Assembly: GCA_937919125.1 (NCBI GenBank)
Contig: CALFOB010000051.1
Location: forward strand, 1-21,989
Length of the DNA: 21,989 nucleotides
Direction of reading: 5' to 3'
Origin: an uncultured Micrococcales bacterium
GTDB taxonomy: Bacteria > Actinomycetota > Actinomycetes > Actinomycetales > Microbacteriaceae
The notes beneath the pieces were generated by a model that had not been told where the DNA came from, did not search any database, and worked only from the letters and a program-made list of their open reading frames with translations. This document shows positions 21,677 to 21,989 of this stretch, piece after piece. The position numbers were made by a program, and so were the translations under genes. Numbering within the stretch: the stretch's first letter is position 1; every line of letters starts with the position of its first letter.

Positions 21677-21989
21677 ATGAGTAAGAAAATCAGAATCTCC
21701 ATCCTCGTTGCTTCATTTGTGTCAGCTATTGCAATTGCGCTCTACCTAACTTTGGGGACATCGACAACGGCTCTATCACTCGGCGCTCCAGGCCTTGATG
21801 CCAGCAAATTCAAGACAGGCTCATTGGTTAGCCCGATTACCGAAGTTGAATGCACGCTTTCGGACGGAAGCTCTTCAACTTGTTACAAAGTAGTAGTTAC
21901 GGGAACTCCAGTTGACACCAAAATTGGCCCTTTCTGTCCAGAGACTACGGAAACCACAGCAGAGAACGCAGGTATCTGGCTAGATGGAA
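21677..21989 (+). CDS. second YHYH-family-like secreted protein (N-terminal 104 residues, cut by window end)
   Basis: The frame opens at ATG 21677 (ribosome site AGGT about 7 nt upstream) as MSKKIRISILVASFVSAIAI, an uncleaved anchor or signal peptide, and runs open to the window edge. The mature part has ECTLSDGSSSTCYKVVVTG with a Cys pair, then GPFCPETTETTAENAGIWLD. A GP-x-CP followed by GIWLDG is a feature I associate with YHYH proteins, and the upstream neighbour is one. The gap is only 38 nt with no terminator, so both genes are probably transcribed from the TetR-controlled promoter. The YHYH motif itself would lie beyond the window, so the family call is provisional. Confidence 0.75.
   Translation, partial: MSKKIRISILVASFVSAIAIALYLTLGTSTTALSLGAPGLDASKFKTGSLVSPITEVECTLSDGSSSTCYKVVVTGTPVDTKIGPFCPETTETTAENAGIWLDG

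Noticed and set aside
1..21989. CRISPR arrays or other tandem repeats
   Set aside because: No regularly spaced repeats were seen on reading; only short inverted repeats linked to RNAs and operators.

Overview
The window looks like core chromosome of a low- to mid-GC (roughly half G+C by eye) actinobacterium with a streamlined genome. The Luna-lineage Microbacteriaceae or another planktonic actinobacterial group would fit, but the genus cannot be fixed from sequence alone. The gene order matches the actinobacterial neighbourhood topA / Tad pilus / 6C RNA / acs / RidA / ponA2 / metallophosphoesterase, then asd-lysC / recR / dnaX / SRP RNA / tRNA-Ser. This is the order I know from Mycobacterium tuberculosis around Rv3646c-Rv3722c. 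I see no insertion sequence, CRISPR array, prophage or plasmid signature.

Layout. (1) 1-3819, minus strand: a compact Tad pilus operon (tadA ATPase, a fused double T2SF membrane protein, a 57-residue Flp-type pilin, a TadE-like pseudopilin, a short Rv3654c-like protein) running into topA, which is cut by the window edge. (2) 3820-4185: a gene-free stretch holding a minus-strand 6C small RNA and a leaderless-type promoter for acs. (3) 4186-10160: acetyl-CoA synthetase; a convergent DUF4177-RidA pair; a class A penicillin-binding protein with PASTA domains; a membrane-anchored metallophosphoesterase. (4) 10157-15538, minus strand: a secreted Cys-containing lipoprotein, asd and lysC (entry to lysine, threonine, methionine and diaminopimelate), recR and dnaX. 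(5) 15639-18149: two small zinc-ribbon membrane proteins, the SRP RNA, a membrane protein of unknown function, tRNA-Ser(GGA) and a GNAT acetyltransferase. (6) 18252-21989, the most accessory-looking part: a PgaC/IcaA-type polysaccharide synthase with a small membrane partner, then a TetR repressor divergent from two tandem secreted YHYH-family proteins, with two palindromic operators in the shared promoter.

Two themes cut across the window. Most operon-leading genes have a TANNNT -10 element ending 6-7 nt before the start codon and no Shine-Dalgarno sequence, which predicts leaderless mRNAs. Genes are packed very tightly, including two convergent pairs whose stop codons share a single CTAG. 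The parts I find most worth following up are the TetR/twin-operator/YHYH cassette, the miniaturised Tad locus with an out-of-frame overlap of pilin and TadE, and the two-gene exopolysaccharide synthase.
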